Positions 6,341-14,991 are shown, counted from the first letter of the stretch. The stretch is 64,000 bases of DNA from Geobacter argillaceus (GCF_007830735.1 NZ_VLLN01000003.1:135327-199326), one strand, 5' to 3'. A program made the numbers and translations. Notes: generated from the sequence alone by a model not told the origin.

Positions 6341-7726
6341 GCCGACCTCCTGTTCGTTTGATTGGTAGTATCGTGCCCCCCGCGCCAATACGGCTTTGAT
6401 GAGCGCCACGCGAGGGTAGGTTATTTCCCTTTCCGCCCTGCAACGACGAATCGCTGCAGAGAGCAAGGTCTGGGGATAGGGAGTGCCGGCCAGAATCGCC
6501 TTCATAAGATCGCCGGACAGATTTGGCGGAATATTCTCGGACTTTCCCTGTAGAGCCGTAGCGACCAGTAAACGAAAAAGGGAAAGGTGTTCGGGCTGAT
6601 TGGGGCCGTGAACAACAGCGCAATCGTCGAAATGTTGACAAATGTGGCGGGCAGTTTCGCCAACCGTGCCGGCGTGCCAGAAGCGGATGGCGATGCGGGC
6701 CGCGTTTGGAGCCAATCCAAGGACGTAAAACGGGGTAAGGTCATCATCCAGCGGCGGCGTACCGGCACGGGGCGAAGCATAAAGCGAACGGACCGCCTGG
6801 GTCAACTGATCGGGGTTTTCCTTGGCCGGTTCACCAAACAGGTCGGCAAAGATATCTTCGATATGGTGCTTTTCGCTGGCCCAGAAAATGGTACTGCTGT
6901 CTCCAACTTGGATTCTTTGCCGCGAGCCTTTCAGCAACAACGTATTCAGGGCTGTCGTATAGGCAAATTCTGCCTGTTTACCAACCGGAGCGTTCAGCCC
7001 CTGCTCTTTGCCGAAGGAACGAAACGCATCAAGATTGAATGAAACGATATTGGCGCCGGAACTCTGCGCCCCCCAAACTCCCTTGATTGACGTATGCAAT
7101 CGAACCGGCTCATCTTCTACCCCTGAAACAAGACAGACCTGCCTGGAGCAAGGGATATCTCCATCGTTCCTTTCTGCAGTCAGGGCCGCCATAACTGCTG
7201 ATCGTTCGCAGATCAGGCCAGCATCGTCACTGAGCTTGAATGTCAGCACCACCCCACCTTCAGCAATATCTTGCCATGATGGGTGTTCCTGGAGTTTTGG
7301 GTACTCAGAATGTGCCAGAAAATCCAGGACAGCCTTGATCCCATCGTCCGTCAATGCGTCAGGCAGTTCTTCTGCTATCTTCCTGGCAAAGGCGTCCTTC
7401 TGCTGGCGAGCAGTTTCCCAAGGGTCTTTCTTCGCTTCCTTTTTCGCATCAATTTTAGGTATGCCCAGAACGTAATTGGGCGTATCCCACAAGAGGTTTG
7501 CGGCAATGCCGCTCGTTTTCTTGACCCCTTTGGGAACAGTGAAGATTCTCCCTTGCTTCTTCTTGCCGGTTCCATCCCTGGTATCGCTCAGGCCTACAAA
7601 GTTACCAGACTTATCAATCACAATGAGAAAGGGAATCTCTTTCTTCTCAAAGCCTTCCGGAGCAACATCACTGCTTCCTTCTTCGGCCATGCGTCGGTAG
7701 TATCCGGCCAGCGCCTGTAGAATCAT
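5966..7726 (-). CDS. cas8c: Type I-C Cascade large subunit Cas8c (Csd1)
   Basis: A 586-aa large subunit responsible for PAM recognition and Cas3 recruitment. Family identity rests on the Csd1 pattern: MILQALAGYYRRMAEE at the start, GSRQRIQVGDSSTIFWA in the middle and FYVLGLAPNAARIAIRFW in the second half. The start overlaps the cas5c stop by 4 bp (ATGA). The last 124 codons also form a separately translated small subunit (see cas11c). Length is ordinary for the family. Confidence 0.95.
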   Translation of the reverse strand: MILQALAGYYRRMAEEGSSDVAPEGFEKKEIPFLIVIDKSGNFVGLSDTRDGTGKKKQGRIFTVPKGVKKTSGIAANLLWDTPNYVLGIPKIDAKKEAKKDPWETARQQKDAFARKIAEELPDALTDDGIKAVLDFLAHSEYPKLQEHPSWQDIAEGGVVLTFKLSDDAGLICERSAVMAALTAERNDGDIPCSRQVCLVSGVEDEPVRLHTSIKGVWGAQSSGANIVSFNLDAFRSFGKEQGLNAPVGKQAEFAYTTALNTLLLKGSRQRIQVGDSSTIFWASEKHHIEDIFADLFGEPAKENPDQLTQAVRSLYASPRAGTPPLDDDLTPFYVLGLAPNAARIAIRFWHAGTVGETARHICQHFDDCAVVHGPNQPEHLSLFRLLVATALQGKSENIPPNLSGDLMKAILAGTPYPQTLLSAAIRRCRAEREITYPRVALIKAVLARGARYYQSNEQEVGMALDVTNPNPGYRLGRLFAVLEKIQEEASPGINATIRDRFYGSASGTPVAAFPHLMKLKNHHLSKLENRGRAVNLEKIVGEIMDGLDDFPTHLNLQDQGRFAVGYYHQRQDFFKKNEATTNVNP

Positions 7727-8406
7727 CGCCGCACCCCCTCGCTGTCATGGGCCGGAATCATCATCCGACCCTCCTTCAGTTCCGCCCTAAAAAACGAGGG
7801 GCGGCAGCCGTCGGTGCAGGAGTGGACATGGCCGGGATCCCTGCTGTTATCGTGGCACAGATCGTAGAGCATGAAGCCGAGATCACGCGTCTCGCCAATC
7901 GGCGCGGGGATAGGCTGGTCATGGGGGACCAGCGCAAAGCCGGCGGAAAACTCCCGTGTCCCCAGATATGGCTGGTTGAAGCATTTCCCTTTTGATGCCC
8001 GGCAGATGAACATCTCCTGGAACTTGATCACATTGTTTCGCTCATCAGGCGGTACGGTCATCTCGAACCAGGCGTGGATGGTGTAGGCGACGTCCCGCAA
8101 AAACAGGCCGGCCCGCTGCTGGCGCTGATCTTCGATAAACAGGCCGTTGCTGCGCGGTGACATGACGCTTCCTACCTCATTACGCCTTACCGATTCCCAG
8201 CGAATCGGCTTTAGCACGTCAATCCGCTCCAAATGCCAGCGGATGGCCGGCTTCCAGAGAATCGCCTCCAGTACCCCCCAGGCCGCCGACGGCGTCATAA
8301 CGTCGTAGGAAACCCGTTCCACCTTCATTTCAGGCCGGGTAAAACAAGCGTTGTCTCCCCAGACCTTGAGCCGCATCACCCGGCTTTTGGTGGATGTCAG
8401 ATCCAT
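7723..8406 (-). CDS. cas5c: Type I-C Cas5c, crRNA-processing endonuclease
   Basis: A 227-aa RAMP protein. In subtype I-C, which lacks Cas6, Cas5c cuts pre-crRNA and caps the 5' handle. Recognised from the N-terminal VMRLKVWGDNACFTRPEMKVERVSYDVMTPSAAWGVLEAILW, typical of Cas5d/c, and the C-terminal LGFMLYDLCHDNSRDP region. AAGGAGG precedes the ATG. It lies 22 bp after cas3 and overlaps cas8c by 4 bp. Confidence 0.95.
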   Translation of the reverse strand: MDLTSTKSRVMRLKVWGDNACFTRPEMKVERVSYDVMTPSAAWGVLEAILWKPAIRWHLERIDVLKPIRWESVRRNEVGSVMSPRSNGLFIEDQRQQRAGLFLRDVAYTIHAWFEMTVPPDERNNVIKFQEMFICRASKGKCFNQPYLGTREFSAGFALVPHDQPIPAPIGETRDLGFMLYDLCHDNSRDPGHVHSCTDGCRPSFFRAELKEGRMMIPAHDSEGVRR

Positions 8407-8428
8407 ACCTTTCCTCCTTTCCCAGTAT

Positions 8429-10603
8429 TCAGCACATCAGCTCATCAGGTTCGTACACGATAGATTTATCCGGGCAGAAGCCCAATTCCCGGTGATACAG
8501 CGCCCCATGCCCCTGCACGAAGATACCGGGGTGCGGTTCCCTGATCGCCCCCTCGGACACCAGCCGCCGGTGCAGCCAGCGTGGCAGGTTGACCACGGAC
8601 CGTTGGAGTTTGCGGAGCAACCAGCGTTCCGGCCCCTGGTGCTCCAGCAGGGCCAGCAGTTCGTCATTCTCGAACTGAACGATTACCGGCGCCTGGGCAG
8701 TTTCGTCTATCAGCTGAAACTTGCGAGCCGCAGAACGGAAGCTGAACCTGAGTTCCGGATCGTTGCGCAACAGCCCCATGATGTTTTCCTTGTCGAGACG
8801 ACTCCCCTGCATCCAGTAAAACTCGCGGAAGAACGCTTCGAACTGCTGGACGGCCAACGGATCGCCGTCGCTGTCAGCCAGCAGCCGCATGCCGATCTCC
8901 GCCGCCTGGCGCAGATGTCCCGCCGGGATTCTGGATGGTGGCATAAAAACGAAGACGTCACCCCTCTCCCGTAGCCCTTCCCGGTTACAACGCCCGGCGG
9001 CTTGGGCAATGGAGTCAAGCCCGGCGGCGGCCCGGTAGACCACCGGAAAGTCAACATCTACACCGGCCTCAACCAGTTGGGTGCTGATGACACGGGTCGG
9101 TCGCCCCGAACGCAGCCGCGCCTTGATCTCCCTGATCCGCTCTGCCCGGTGAGCACCGCACATTAGCGCCGACAGGTGAATTGTTCCTTCCGGCATCATC
9201 TCCCACAAGGTTCGCGCATCGTTACGCCGGTTGACGATGCAGAGAGCGGAATCATGCTGAATAAGCTCGCCGGTCAACTCTTCCCAAGATATGGGTGCAA
9301 AGTTGCGTAAAGGGTGAATGCTCGTTCGCTGCAGCGCGGTCTGCAGCCCCTGCGGGTCGGGCATGATTTCTGTGATGCCCGGAATCCCCTTGAAGTCAAA
9401 ATCTCCGGACCTGTGCGGTCCAAGGGCCGGCTGGGTGGCCGTACAGAAAAGAACTGTAACACCATAGTTCTTCTGAAGCTCCTTGAGCGCTTCGAGAATC
9501 GGAGTGAGAAAATCGGGAGGCAACAGCTGGGCTTCATCCAGAATGACAACACTGTTAACGATATTATGCAGTTTGCGGCACCGGCTTGTGCGGCTGGCAA
9601 AGAGCGATTCGAAAAATTGCACAGTCGTGGTCACGATGAGCGGAGCATCCCAGTTTTCAGCTGCCAGGCGCAATCGGGAGGATTCCTCCTCATTGTCCTG
9701 ACAGGCGACATTGCTGTGGTGCTCCACTACGGCATCACCAAAAATCTGCCGGAACTGGTCAGCAGTCTGTTCAATGATGCTGGTGTAGGGGATGACGTAA
9801 ATAATGCGCCGTTTGCCGTGAACACTGGTATGGTGCAGGGCAAAGGCCAGCGAAGAAAGCGTTTTGCCGCCACCGGTCGGCACGGTGAGCGAAAAGAAGC
9901 CTGCTGGCAATACTGCGGCATCGATGCAGTGGTGAAGAATTGCCTTTCGTCTCGTGTTGACCGGCGTGGTGGGAGCCACAGCTTCTTTGGTTTTCATGAA
10001 CGAATCAAAAAGCGGGAGAAGTTCGTCAATGCCGGGGAAACCGCTCCGTACCGTAGTCTGCTGTTCATCGAAAAAGGCTTCCGTGTCAAGAAAGTCCGCA
10101 TCAACCAGACAGGAGAACAGCATCCGAATCCAGAGTGAAGCGGCAAGCTCGGTCACCGGAGGTTTGGGCCGTTCTGTCGGCAGTGTCTGACGAAGTACAC
10201 CGTAAGGAACAGCGACATTCTGCAGACGCTCCAGCAGTTCAGTTCTGGCAAGCCGCTGTGCCAACGCAGCACCGGCTTCCTCATCGCTCATCCAATCGGG
10301 CAGTCCGGCATGGTGGCCGGCAATGAGGTAGGCAAGAACCCTCCCCATTTTGCCAAGCTGGGCAATGGAGTACTGTGCGCCAACACTGGAGTGATCAGTT
10401 CTACCCCCGGCCGCACGGATATACTGCTGGAATTCAGCTGAATACTTCCCGAGATCGTGCCATATGGCAGCCAATCGCCCCCATTCGGCACACCCAAACT
10501 CAGCAGCAAAACCGGCTGCAAGCTCAGCCGTTCCTCTCAGATGCTCTTCAAGCCCATGAACCCGGCCTTCTTCCGAAAGATGGGCAATCTGTTTATCCAT
10601 CAT
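8429..10603 (-). CDS. cas3: CRISPR-associated helicase-nuclease Cas3 (HD + SF2 helicase)
   Basis: A 724-aa fused nuclease-helicase that degrades the target strand after Cascade binding. The HD nuclease is at the N-terminus (WHDLGKYSAEFQ, then HHAGLPDW). The helicase has Walker A VPTGGGKT (about residue 245), the DEAQ box VVILDEAQLLPP, motif III FCTATQPAL and motif VI QAAGRCNREG. The start is taken at the first of two ATG codons (10603/10600) giving MMDKQIAHLSEEG. An upstream in-frame codon at 10627 would place REP DNA inside the gene and is unlikely. It is the first gene of the cas operon. Confidence 0.95.
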   Translation of the reverse strand: MMDKQIAHLSEEGRVHGLEEHLRGTAELAAGFAAEFGCAEWGRLAAIWHDLGKYSAEFQQYIRAAGGRTDHSSVGAQYSIAQLGKMGRVLAYLIAGHHAGLPDWMSDEEAGAALAQRLARTELLERLQNVAVPYGVLRQTLPTERPKPPVTELAASLWIRMLFSCLVDADFLDTEAFFDEQQTTVRSGFPGIDELLPLFDSFMKTKEAVAPTTPVNTRRKAILHHCIDAAVLPAGFFSLTVPTGGGKTLSSLAFALHHTSVHGKRRIIYVIPYTSIIEQTADQFRQIFGDAVVEHHSNVACQDNEEESSRLRLAAENWDAPLIVTTTVQFFESLFASRTSRCRKLHNIVNSVVILDEAQLLPPDFLTPILEALKELQKNYGVTVLFCTATQPALGPHRSGDFDFKGIPGITEIMPDPQGLQTALQRTSIHPLRNFAPISWEELTGELIQHDSALCIVNRRNDARTLWEMMPEGTIHLSALMCGAHRAERIREIKARLRSGRPTRVISTQLVEAGVDVDFPVVYRAAAGLDSIAQAAGRCNREGLRERGDVFVFMPPSRIPAGHLRQAAEIGMRLLADSDGDPLAVQQFEAFFREFYWMQGSRLDKENIMGLLRNDPELRFSFRSAARKFQLIDETAQAPVIVQFENDELLALLEHQGPERWLLRKLQRSVVNLPRWLHRRLVSEGAIREPHPGIFVQGHGALYHRELGFCPDKSIVYEPDELMC

Positions 10604-10615
10604 CCCCCCACAATC

Positions 10616-10682
10616 GGGCGAACACATGGGTTCGCCCCTACGAAATCAACATCAACATCGAGCGGGGGAACCCCGCCCCTAC
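10616..10682. repeat. Two REP palindromes upstream of cas3
   Basis: GGGCGAA (10616-10622) pairs with TTCGCCC (10631-10637), followed by CTAC. A second unit, GCGGGGG-AA-CCCCGCCCCTAC, spans 10662-10682. Both end in the CCCCTAC signature shared with REP copies elsewhere in the window. They occupy most of the gap between the RAYT gene and cas3. Confidence 0.7.
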
Positions 10683-10726
10683 ACCAGGCCCCGAAACGGT
10701 CGGACACGGGGAATCGCCCTATGTTA

Positions 10727-11275
10727 TCAACCGGTCGAACTCGGATGCTCCGGGTTTTCCTCGTCATCGGCCCATTGTTGCGGGTTGGTGGCGATGTATT
10801 CCCGGATGGCGGCCAACTCCGCATCATTCCGGACGATCCGTTCGTAATAATTGCGCTGCCAGACCGGAACACCCGGGTTGTCACGCATCTGGTTAACCTG
10901 CTTCGTCGTCTGGTATTTGAAATACCCGACAACCTGCCCAAGGGTCGCCCTCCGTGTGATTGCCATATTCAAAACCGGGCGGGGAAACCCCGCCCCTACT
11001 ACGTTGTCGATAAAAATGAGCCCATGGAAATGGTTCGGCATGACCGTGAATACGTCCAATGTCACCTCCGGAAAATGCTCTGGCACCTTCCGCCACCACC
11101 ACTCCGCCACCATCCTACCCGCGTCGTTCAACACTATGGCGCCGTCGACGATCCCGCCGAACAGACATTCCCGCCCCTGTGCGCACACCGTCACGAAATA
11201 CGCGCCGGCCGCGGCATAATCGTAATCCCGCAGACGAATGGAGCGGCGATGATGAATTCCCGGAACGTATCCCAT
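10727..11275 (-). CDS. REP-associated tyrosine transposase (RAYT, IS200-like Y1 family)
   Basis: A 182-aa single-domain transposase. The HUH motif is in VFTVMPNHFHGLIFI and the candidate catalytic tyrosine lies in the GYFKYQTTKQVN helix. The N-terminus RLRDYDYAAAGAYFVTVCAQGRECLFG and the ending NYYERIVRNDAELAAIREYIATNPQQW are typical of the family. Such enzymes recognise and spread REP/BIME palindromes, copies of which flank it and lie at 5013, 10616 and 19720. Unusually, a REP sequence lies within the gene (10977-11000) and encodes VGAGFPRPVL between two conserved blocks. It is upstream of cas3 on the same strand. Confidence 0.9.
   Translation of the reverse strand: MGYVPGIHHRRSIRLRDYDYAAAGAYFVTVCAQGRECLFGGIVDGAIVLNDAGRMVAEWWWRKVPEHFPEVTLDVFTVMPNHFHGLIFIDNVVGAGFPRPVLNMAITRRATLGQVVGYFKYQTTKQVNQMRDNPGVPVWQRNYYERIVRNDAELAAIREYIATNPQQWADDEENPEHPSSTG
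10977..11000. repeat. REP palindrome inside the RAYT coding sequence
   Basis: GGGCGGGG-AAA-CCCCGCCC followed by CTAC, a perfect 8-bp inverted repeat in frame with the transposase gene. It matches the REP units upstream of cas3. Confidence 0.75.
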
Positions 11276-11416
11276 GCTGCCCTGTGGTGCCCTTTATCCT
11301 GTTTCTGTCCTGCAAGCATGCTTGTCCAAGCCATGCACCCGCCCATCCTTCTGCCACCCGCCACCATCTCCATCAAAGGCCACAGATTTCCGGCCAACAA
11401 GCAACCATCCCGACAA

Positions 11417-11436
11417 AGCTAGCAAAATTGCTAGCT
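11417..11436. promoter_or_regulatory. 20-bp palindrome, possible operator
   Basis: AGCTAGCAA-AA-TTGCTAGCT, 9-bp perfect arms with a 2-bp centre, 142 bp upstream of the RAYT start in A/T-rich DNA. A dimeric regulator could bind it; no regulator is identifiable. Confidence 0.35.
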
Positions 11437-11560
11437 CAGCACATTACACACCAGAAATTCTACCACATTTACCGACCCAAATTAACCATCTCGAAAATAA
11501 TTTTCATACAAACACAGCTCTGTGTCAGAATATGTCATAACAAAAACCGATTATTGAAAA

Positions 11561-11598
11561 AGGAAAAACCGCCCAGTCAAACGACATGGGCGGCTTTT
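11561..11598 (-). terminator. Rho-independent terminator after the rubrerythrin gene
   Basis: The stem CCGCCCA / TGGGCGG (11569-11575 with 11587-11593) is followed on the minus strand by TTTTTCC. It lies about 30 bp downstream of the rubrerythrin stop. Confidence 0.75.
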
Positions 11599-11626
11599 CC
11601 TTCCAACCAAAATGTGCTACTGACGG

Positions 11627-12127
11627 CTACGAAACCTTGAAGAACACACTCCCCTTGGCACCGCAGACGACGCAGGATTCCGGCGCTTGCCTCTCGACGG
11701 TGTGGCCGCAGACCGGACAGAGATAGTAATCGTACGGCTCGCCTTTGGCATCCAGCGACTCCAGGGCCTTCTGGTACAGGCCGGCATGGACCTTTTCCAC
11801 TTCGTTGGCATACTGGAAGGAGCGAAGAGCCTGCTTGTCGTCCTCGGCCTGGGCCTCGGCGATCATGGCCGGATACATGCTCTTGAACTCATGGGTTTCG
11901 CCGGCAATGGCCTCCTGGAGATTCTCCCTTGTGGATTTGACCCCGTCCAGCGCCCGCAGATGGCTGTGAGCGTGTATGGTCTCCGCCTCGGCAGCAGCCC
12001 GGAAGAGCCTGGCCGCCTGGGCAAAACCCTCTTTGTCGGCCTGCTTGGCAAACGCCAGATATTTGCGGTTGGCTTGTGACTCACCGGCAAAGGCTTCTTT
12101 CAGGTTCTGTGTGGATCGTTCTCCCAT
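11627..12127 (-). CDS. Rubrerythrin
   Basis: A 166-aa non-heme di-iron protein, likely a peroxidase protecting an anaerobe from H2O2. The N-terminal ferritin-like four-helix domain carries the Glu/His ligands (LKEAFAGESQANRKY, AAAEAETIHAHSHL, LQEAIAGETHEF, NEVEKVHAGLY). The C-terminal rubredoxin-like knuckles are CPVCG and CVVCG. The start is set at the ATG at 12127 because AGGAGGAG precedes it; the frame extends upstream without homology. Single-gene unit with its own terminator. Confidence 0.93.
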   Translation of the reverse strand: MGERSTQNLKEAFAGESQANRKYLAFAKQADKEGFAQAARLFRAAAEAETIHAHSHLRALDGVKSTRENLQEAIAGETHEFKSMYPAMIAEAQAEDDKQALRSFQYANEVEKVHAGLYQKALESLDAKGEPYDYYLCPVCGHTVERQAPESCVVCGAKGSVFFKVS

Positions 12128-12230
12128 CGGGACTCCTCCTCTGAATGATATTTTGTTGCAGGATACCCGTTTTTTGCCAACAGTCAAGGCTGATGGGGGC
12201 AAAATCGCCTGCACCGCCCCTCACTGCCTT

Positions 12231-13133
12231 TTACAGTCTGATCAGATCCTCATGCTCAGGATCGTCATGGGGGTTGATGTGGATCATCACGTCACCCACA
12301 TTGGGAAACCGCTCGAAAATGGTTCGTTTCACCTCCGTAGCTATGCAGTGGGACTCCTTGACGGTCATATCGGGGTCCATCTCCAGCTTCAGGTCGATGA
12401 TCAAGTACTGGCCGGAGCGGCGCCCCCGAATCTCGTGCACGTGCTCTACGCCGGCAACCCCTTCGGCCAGCCGCGTGACGGTCACCAGCATCTCTTCAGG
12501 CGGCTGGGCGTCCATCAGGTCGTGGGCCGCATTGCTGAAGGTTTCCCAGCCGATATGGAAGATGAACAAGGAGGTAAGCCCGGCAGCAACCGGGTCCATC
12601 ACCTGAAAACCGAAAAAGGCGCCGGTAACGCCGATCAGGGTAGCGATGGAGGTCAGGGCATCCTTGCGGTGATCCTTGGCAATGGCCAGCAGCGCCGGAC
12701 TCTCCAGATCCCGCCCGACCCGGACCGAATAACGATACAGCGCCTCTTTAATCCCGATGGTCACGAAGGCGGCAGCCACTGCCAGAAGCTGCGGGGTCTG
12801 GTAGGTGGCATCGACGACGGTATGCACCGCCTGGACCAGTATCCCGGCGCCGGTAACAAAGATGACGAGGGAGACGACGATGGCGGCAATGCTCTCTGCC
12901 TTGCCGTGGCCGTACGGGTGCTGCTCGTCGAACGGCTTGCGGCCGATCCTGAGGGCCACCATGGTGGCGAAAATGGCCACGAAATCGCAGGCACTCTCCA
13001 CGCCGTCGGCGAATACGGCCTCGGAGCGACCGAAATGGCCGGCACACAGCTTGACCACCATCAGGACGGCATTGACCCAGAAGCCAATCTGCATCGCCTT
13101 GTCTGCCCGACCGAAACGTTCCTGTCGTTGCAT
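12231..13133 (-). CDS. Cation diffusion facilitator (CDF) metal transporter
   Basis: A 300-aa inner-membrane antiporter exporting divalent metals (Zn, Fe or related). The sequence shows six predicted membrane segments and CDF signatures: ADGVESACDF in TM2, the loop HPYGHGKAE, and KDHRKDALTS in TM5. A cytoplasmic C-terminal ferredoxin-like domain follows (VEHVHEIRGRRSGQYLIIDLKLEMDPDMTV, ending IHINPHDDPEHED). The start is taken at the ATG at 13133 (AAGGA upstream); the longer frame would run back into recJ. Exact metal cannot be assigned. Confidence 0.9.
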   Translation of the reverse strand: MQRQERFGRADKAMQIGFWVNAVLMVVKLCAGHFGRSEAVFADGVESACDFVAIFATMVALRIGRKPFDEQHPYGHGKAESIAAIVVSLVIFVTGAGILVQAVHTVVDATYQTPQLLAVAAAFVTIGIKEALYRYSVRVGRDLESPALLAIAKDHRKDALTSIATLIGVTGAFFGFQVMDPVAAGLTSLFIFHIGWETFSNAAHDLMDAQPPEEMLVTVTRLAEGVAGVEHVHEIRGRRSGQYLIIDLKLEMDPDMTVKESHCIATEVKRTIFERFPNVGDVMIHINPHDDPEHEDLIRL

Positions 13134-13180
13134 GAGGTATTCCTTTACGACGTCACCAGTCACGAATGACCGGTAACGAG

Positions 13181-14896
13181 TCACGGATTCTTCATATCCC
13201 TGATCTTCAGTTGGACCGCTGTCCTGCCGTTCCATTCGTTGAGCTGCGGGGAGCAGACCAGATCCAGCGTTTCCGCAGTGGCAGGATGACCGGACATATT
13301 GAAGGCGATGGCCGACAGAGAATAGCCACCGTAGCTGAGCGTCAGGCGCAGATGCCCGCCTTTGAGCTCGCGGCGGTTCTCGACCCGGGCGCCCCGCACA
13401 AGGAACAGCGGTTCGGAATTGCCGATGCCGAACGGCGCCAACCGCTCCAGTTCCCGGACCAGTTCCGTTGTAATCTCCGCCGGCTCCAGCACCCCTTCCA
13501 GCGTCAACTCCGGCATCAGGTCGTCAGGAGTGAGCAGGCCGGCAGCAACCTCGTCAAAACGCTCCACAAAGGCGGCCAGGGTCGATTCGTCGATAGCCAG
13601 CCCGGCTGCCTGCCGATGCCCGCCGAACTTGAGCAGATGATCGCTACAAGCGGCAAGGGCGTCGCGCAGATGAAACGCCGGGATGCTCCTCCCCGACCCC
13701 TTCCCGTTCCCGTCCTGGAGCGCGATCAGCACCGTTGGCCGGTGGTAGAGTTCGACGATCCGGGAGGCAACTATGCCGATCACACCGGGGTGCCAGTCGG
13801 GCGAAGCGAGTACAATGCTGCGGCGCCCGTGCATGGCCGCGTCTTCCCGCACCAAGGCCAAGGCGTCCCGCAGGATCTCCTGTTCCAGTTCCTGCCGTTC
13901 GCGATTGCCGGCATCCAGTTCGACGGCCAACTCCCTCGCCCTGATCGGGTCGTCCGTCAAGAGCAGTTCCACTCCCCGGGCCGCATCATCCAGCCTGCCA
14001 GCAGCGTTCAACCGTGGGGCGAGACGAAAACCGACCGCCCCGCAGGTGACCTGACCATTGACTCCCGCAACCTCCTTCAGGGCCGTGATCCCCACCCGGT
14101 GGGAATTGGTCAGCTCCTGCAGGCCGTACCGGGCGATGATCCGGTTCTCGCCCACCAGGGGGACCAGATCGGCGATGGTGCCGAGCGCCACCAGGTCCAG
14201 GTATTGCCGCAGGTTCGGCTCCCCGCCGCCGGCATAGACCCCCTCTGCCCTCAGCCTGGCACGCAGGGCCACAACCAGCTTGAAGGCGAGCCCCACACCG
14301 GCCAGTTGCCGAAACGGCGCGCCGCACCCCGGCTGGAGCGGGTTGACCACGGCCACGGCAGACGGGATTTCCGGTCCGGGCATATGGTGGTCGGTGATGA
14401 TCAGGTCAAGACCGTTCTCGGCACACCAGCGCGCCTCATCGACTGCCGTTATGCCGCAGTCGACGCTTACCACCACCCGTGCCCCGCTTTTCGCCACCAT
14501 GACCAGGCCGTCGCGGGAGAGACCATACCCCTCGTCCATCCGGTGCGGAATATGGTAGCTGCACGGGATGCCGACCCGGCGGAAGAAGTCCATCAAAAGT
14601 ACGGTCGAGGATACACCATCAACGTCGTAGTCGCCGTAAATGCAGACCTGTTCCCGCTCTTTGCGGGCAGTGACCAGACGATCGACCGCCTCGGACATGC
14701 CTGCAAGGAGAAACGGGTCGTGCAGACCGGCAAGGGCCGGCTCGAGAAACGATCCGGCAGCAGCCGGCTCGGCATATCCCCGGTTTGCCAGTACCGTCGC
14801 CACGCTCCGCCCTACGCCAAGTTCGCGGCAGAGTTGTCCGACTACGGTTTCTCCAGCATTTTTAAGTGTCCAGCGCCGCTCTATGACCGGATGCAC
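13181..14896 (-). CDS. recJ: Single-stranded-DNA exonuclease RecJ
   Basis: A 571-aa 5'-3' ssDNA exonuclease of the DHH family for recombinational and mismatch repair. Motifs in order: YGDYDVDGVSS (motif I), VSVDCGITA, ITDHHMPG (DHH), LVALGTIADLVPL, the RLNAAGRL region, then the DHHA1-like block GKGSGRS...FGGHRQAAGL and a C-terminal OB-like domain. The GTG at 14896 is chosen (GAGGAG upstream); a longer TTG start would run into the terminator of the preceding operon. Confidence 0.93.
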   Translation of the reverse strand: MHPVIERRWTLKNAGETVVGQLCRELGVGRSVATVLANRGYAEPAAAGSFLEPALAGLHDPFLLAGMSEAVDRLVTARKEREQVCIYGDYDVDGVSSTVLLMDFFRRVGIPCSYHIPHRMDEGYGLSRDGLVMVAKSGARVVVSVDCGITAVDEARWCAENGLDLIITDHHMPGPEIPSAVAVVNPLQPGCGAPFRQLAGVGLAFKLVVALRARLRAEGVYAGGGEPNLRQYLDLVALGTIADLVPLVGENRIIARYGLQELTNSHRVGITALKEVAGVNGQVTCGAVGFRLAPRLNAAGRLDDAARGVELLLTDDPIRARELAVELDAGNRERQELEQEILRDALALVREDAAMHGRRSIVLASPDWHPGVIGIVASRIVELYHRPTVLIALQDGNGKGSGRSIPAFHLRDALAACSDHLLKFGGHRQAAGLAIDESTLAAFVERFDEVAAGLLTPDDLMPELTLEGVLEPAEITTELVRELERLAPFGIGNSEPLFLVRGARVENRRELKGGHLRLTLSYGGYSLSAIAFNMSGHPATAETLDLVCSPQLNEWNGRTAVQLKIRDMKNP

Positions 14897-14950
14897 AGGT
14901 GATTGACTCCTCTTTCGGGACTCGTGGCTCGTGCAGATCAGCAAAGGTCG

Positions 14951-14986
14951 CAAAGAAAAAATCCCCGCCTGGGCGAGGATTTTTTC
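14951..14986 (-). terminator. Terminator of the yajC-secD-secF-TPR operon
   Basis: The stem AATCCCCGCC / GGCGAGGATT (one mismatch or GU pair) is flanked by A-runs and T-runs. On the minus strand it ends in TTTTTCTTT. It starts just after the TPR stop codon and separates it from recJ. Confidence 0.85.
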
Positions 14987-14991
14987 TTCCG

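Larger units (their letters stand above)
11276..11626. other. Intergenic region between the RAYT and rubrerythrin genes
   Basis: About 350 bp with no convincing gene. It holds a 20-bp perfect palindrome at 11417-11436 and the rubrerythrin terminator at 11561-11598. The stretch from about 11400 to 11560 is distinctly A/T-rich compared with its surroundings and may contain the RAYT or cas promoter, but I see no strong -35/-10 pair. Confidence 0.5.

Noticed and set aside
10604-10627. Upstream start for cas3 adding eight residues
   Set aside because: Would place REP palindrome DNA in the coding region; family proteins begin at the MMDKQIAHL position.
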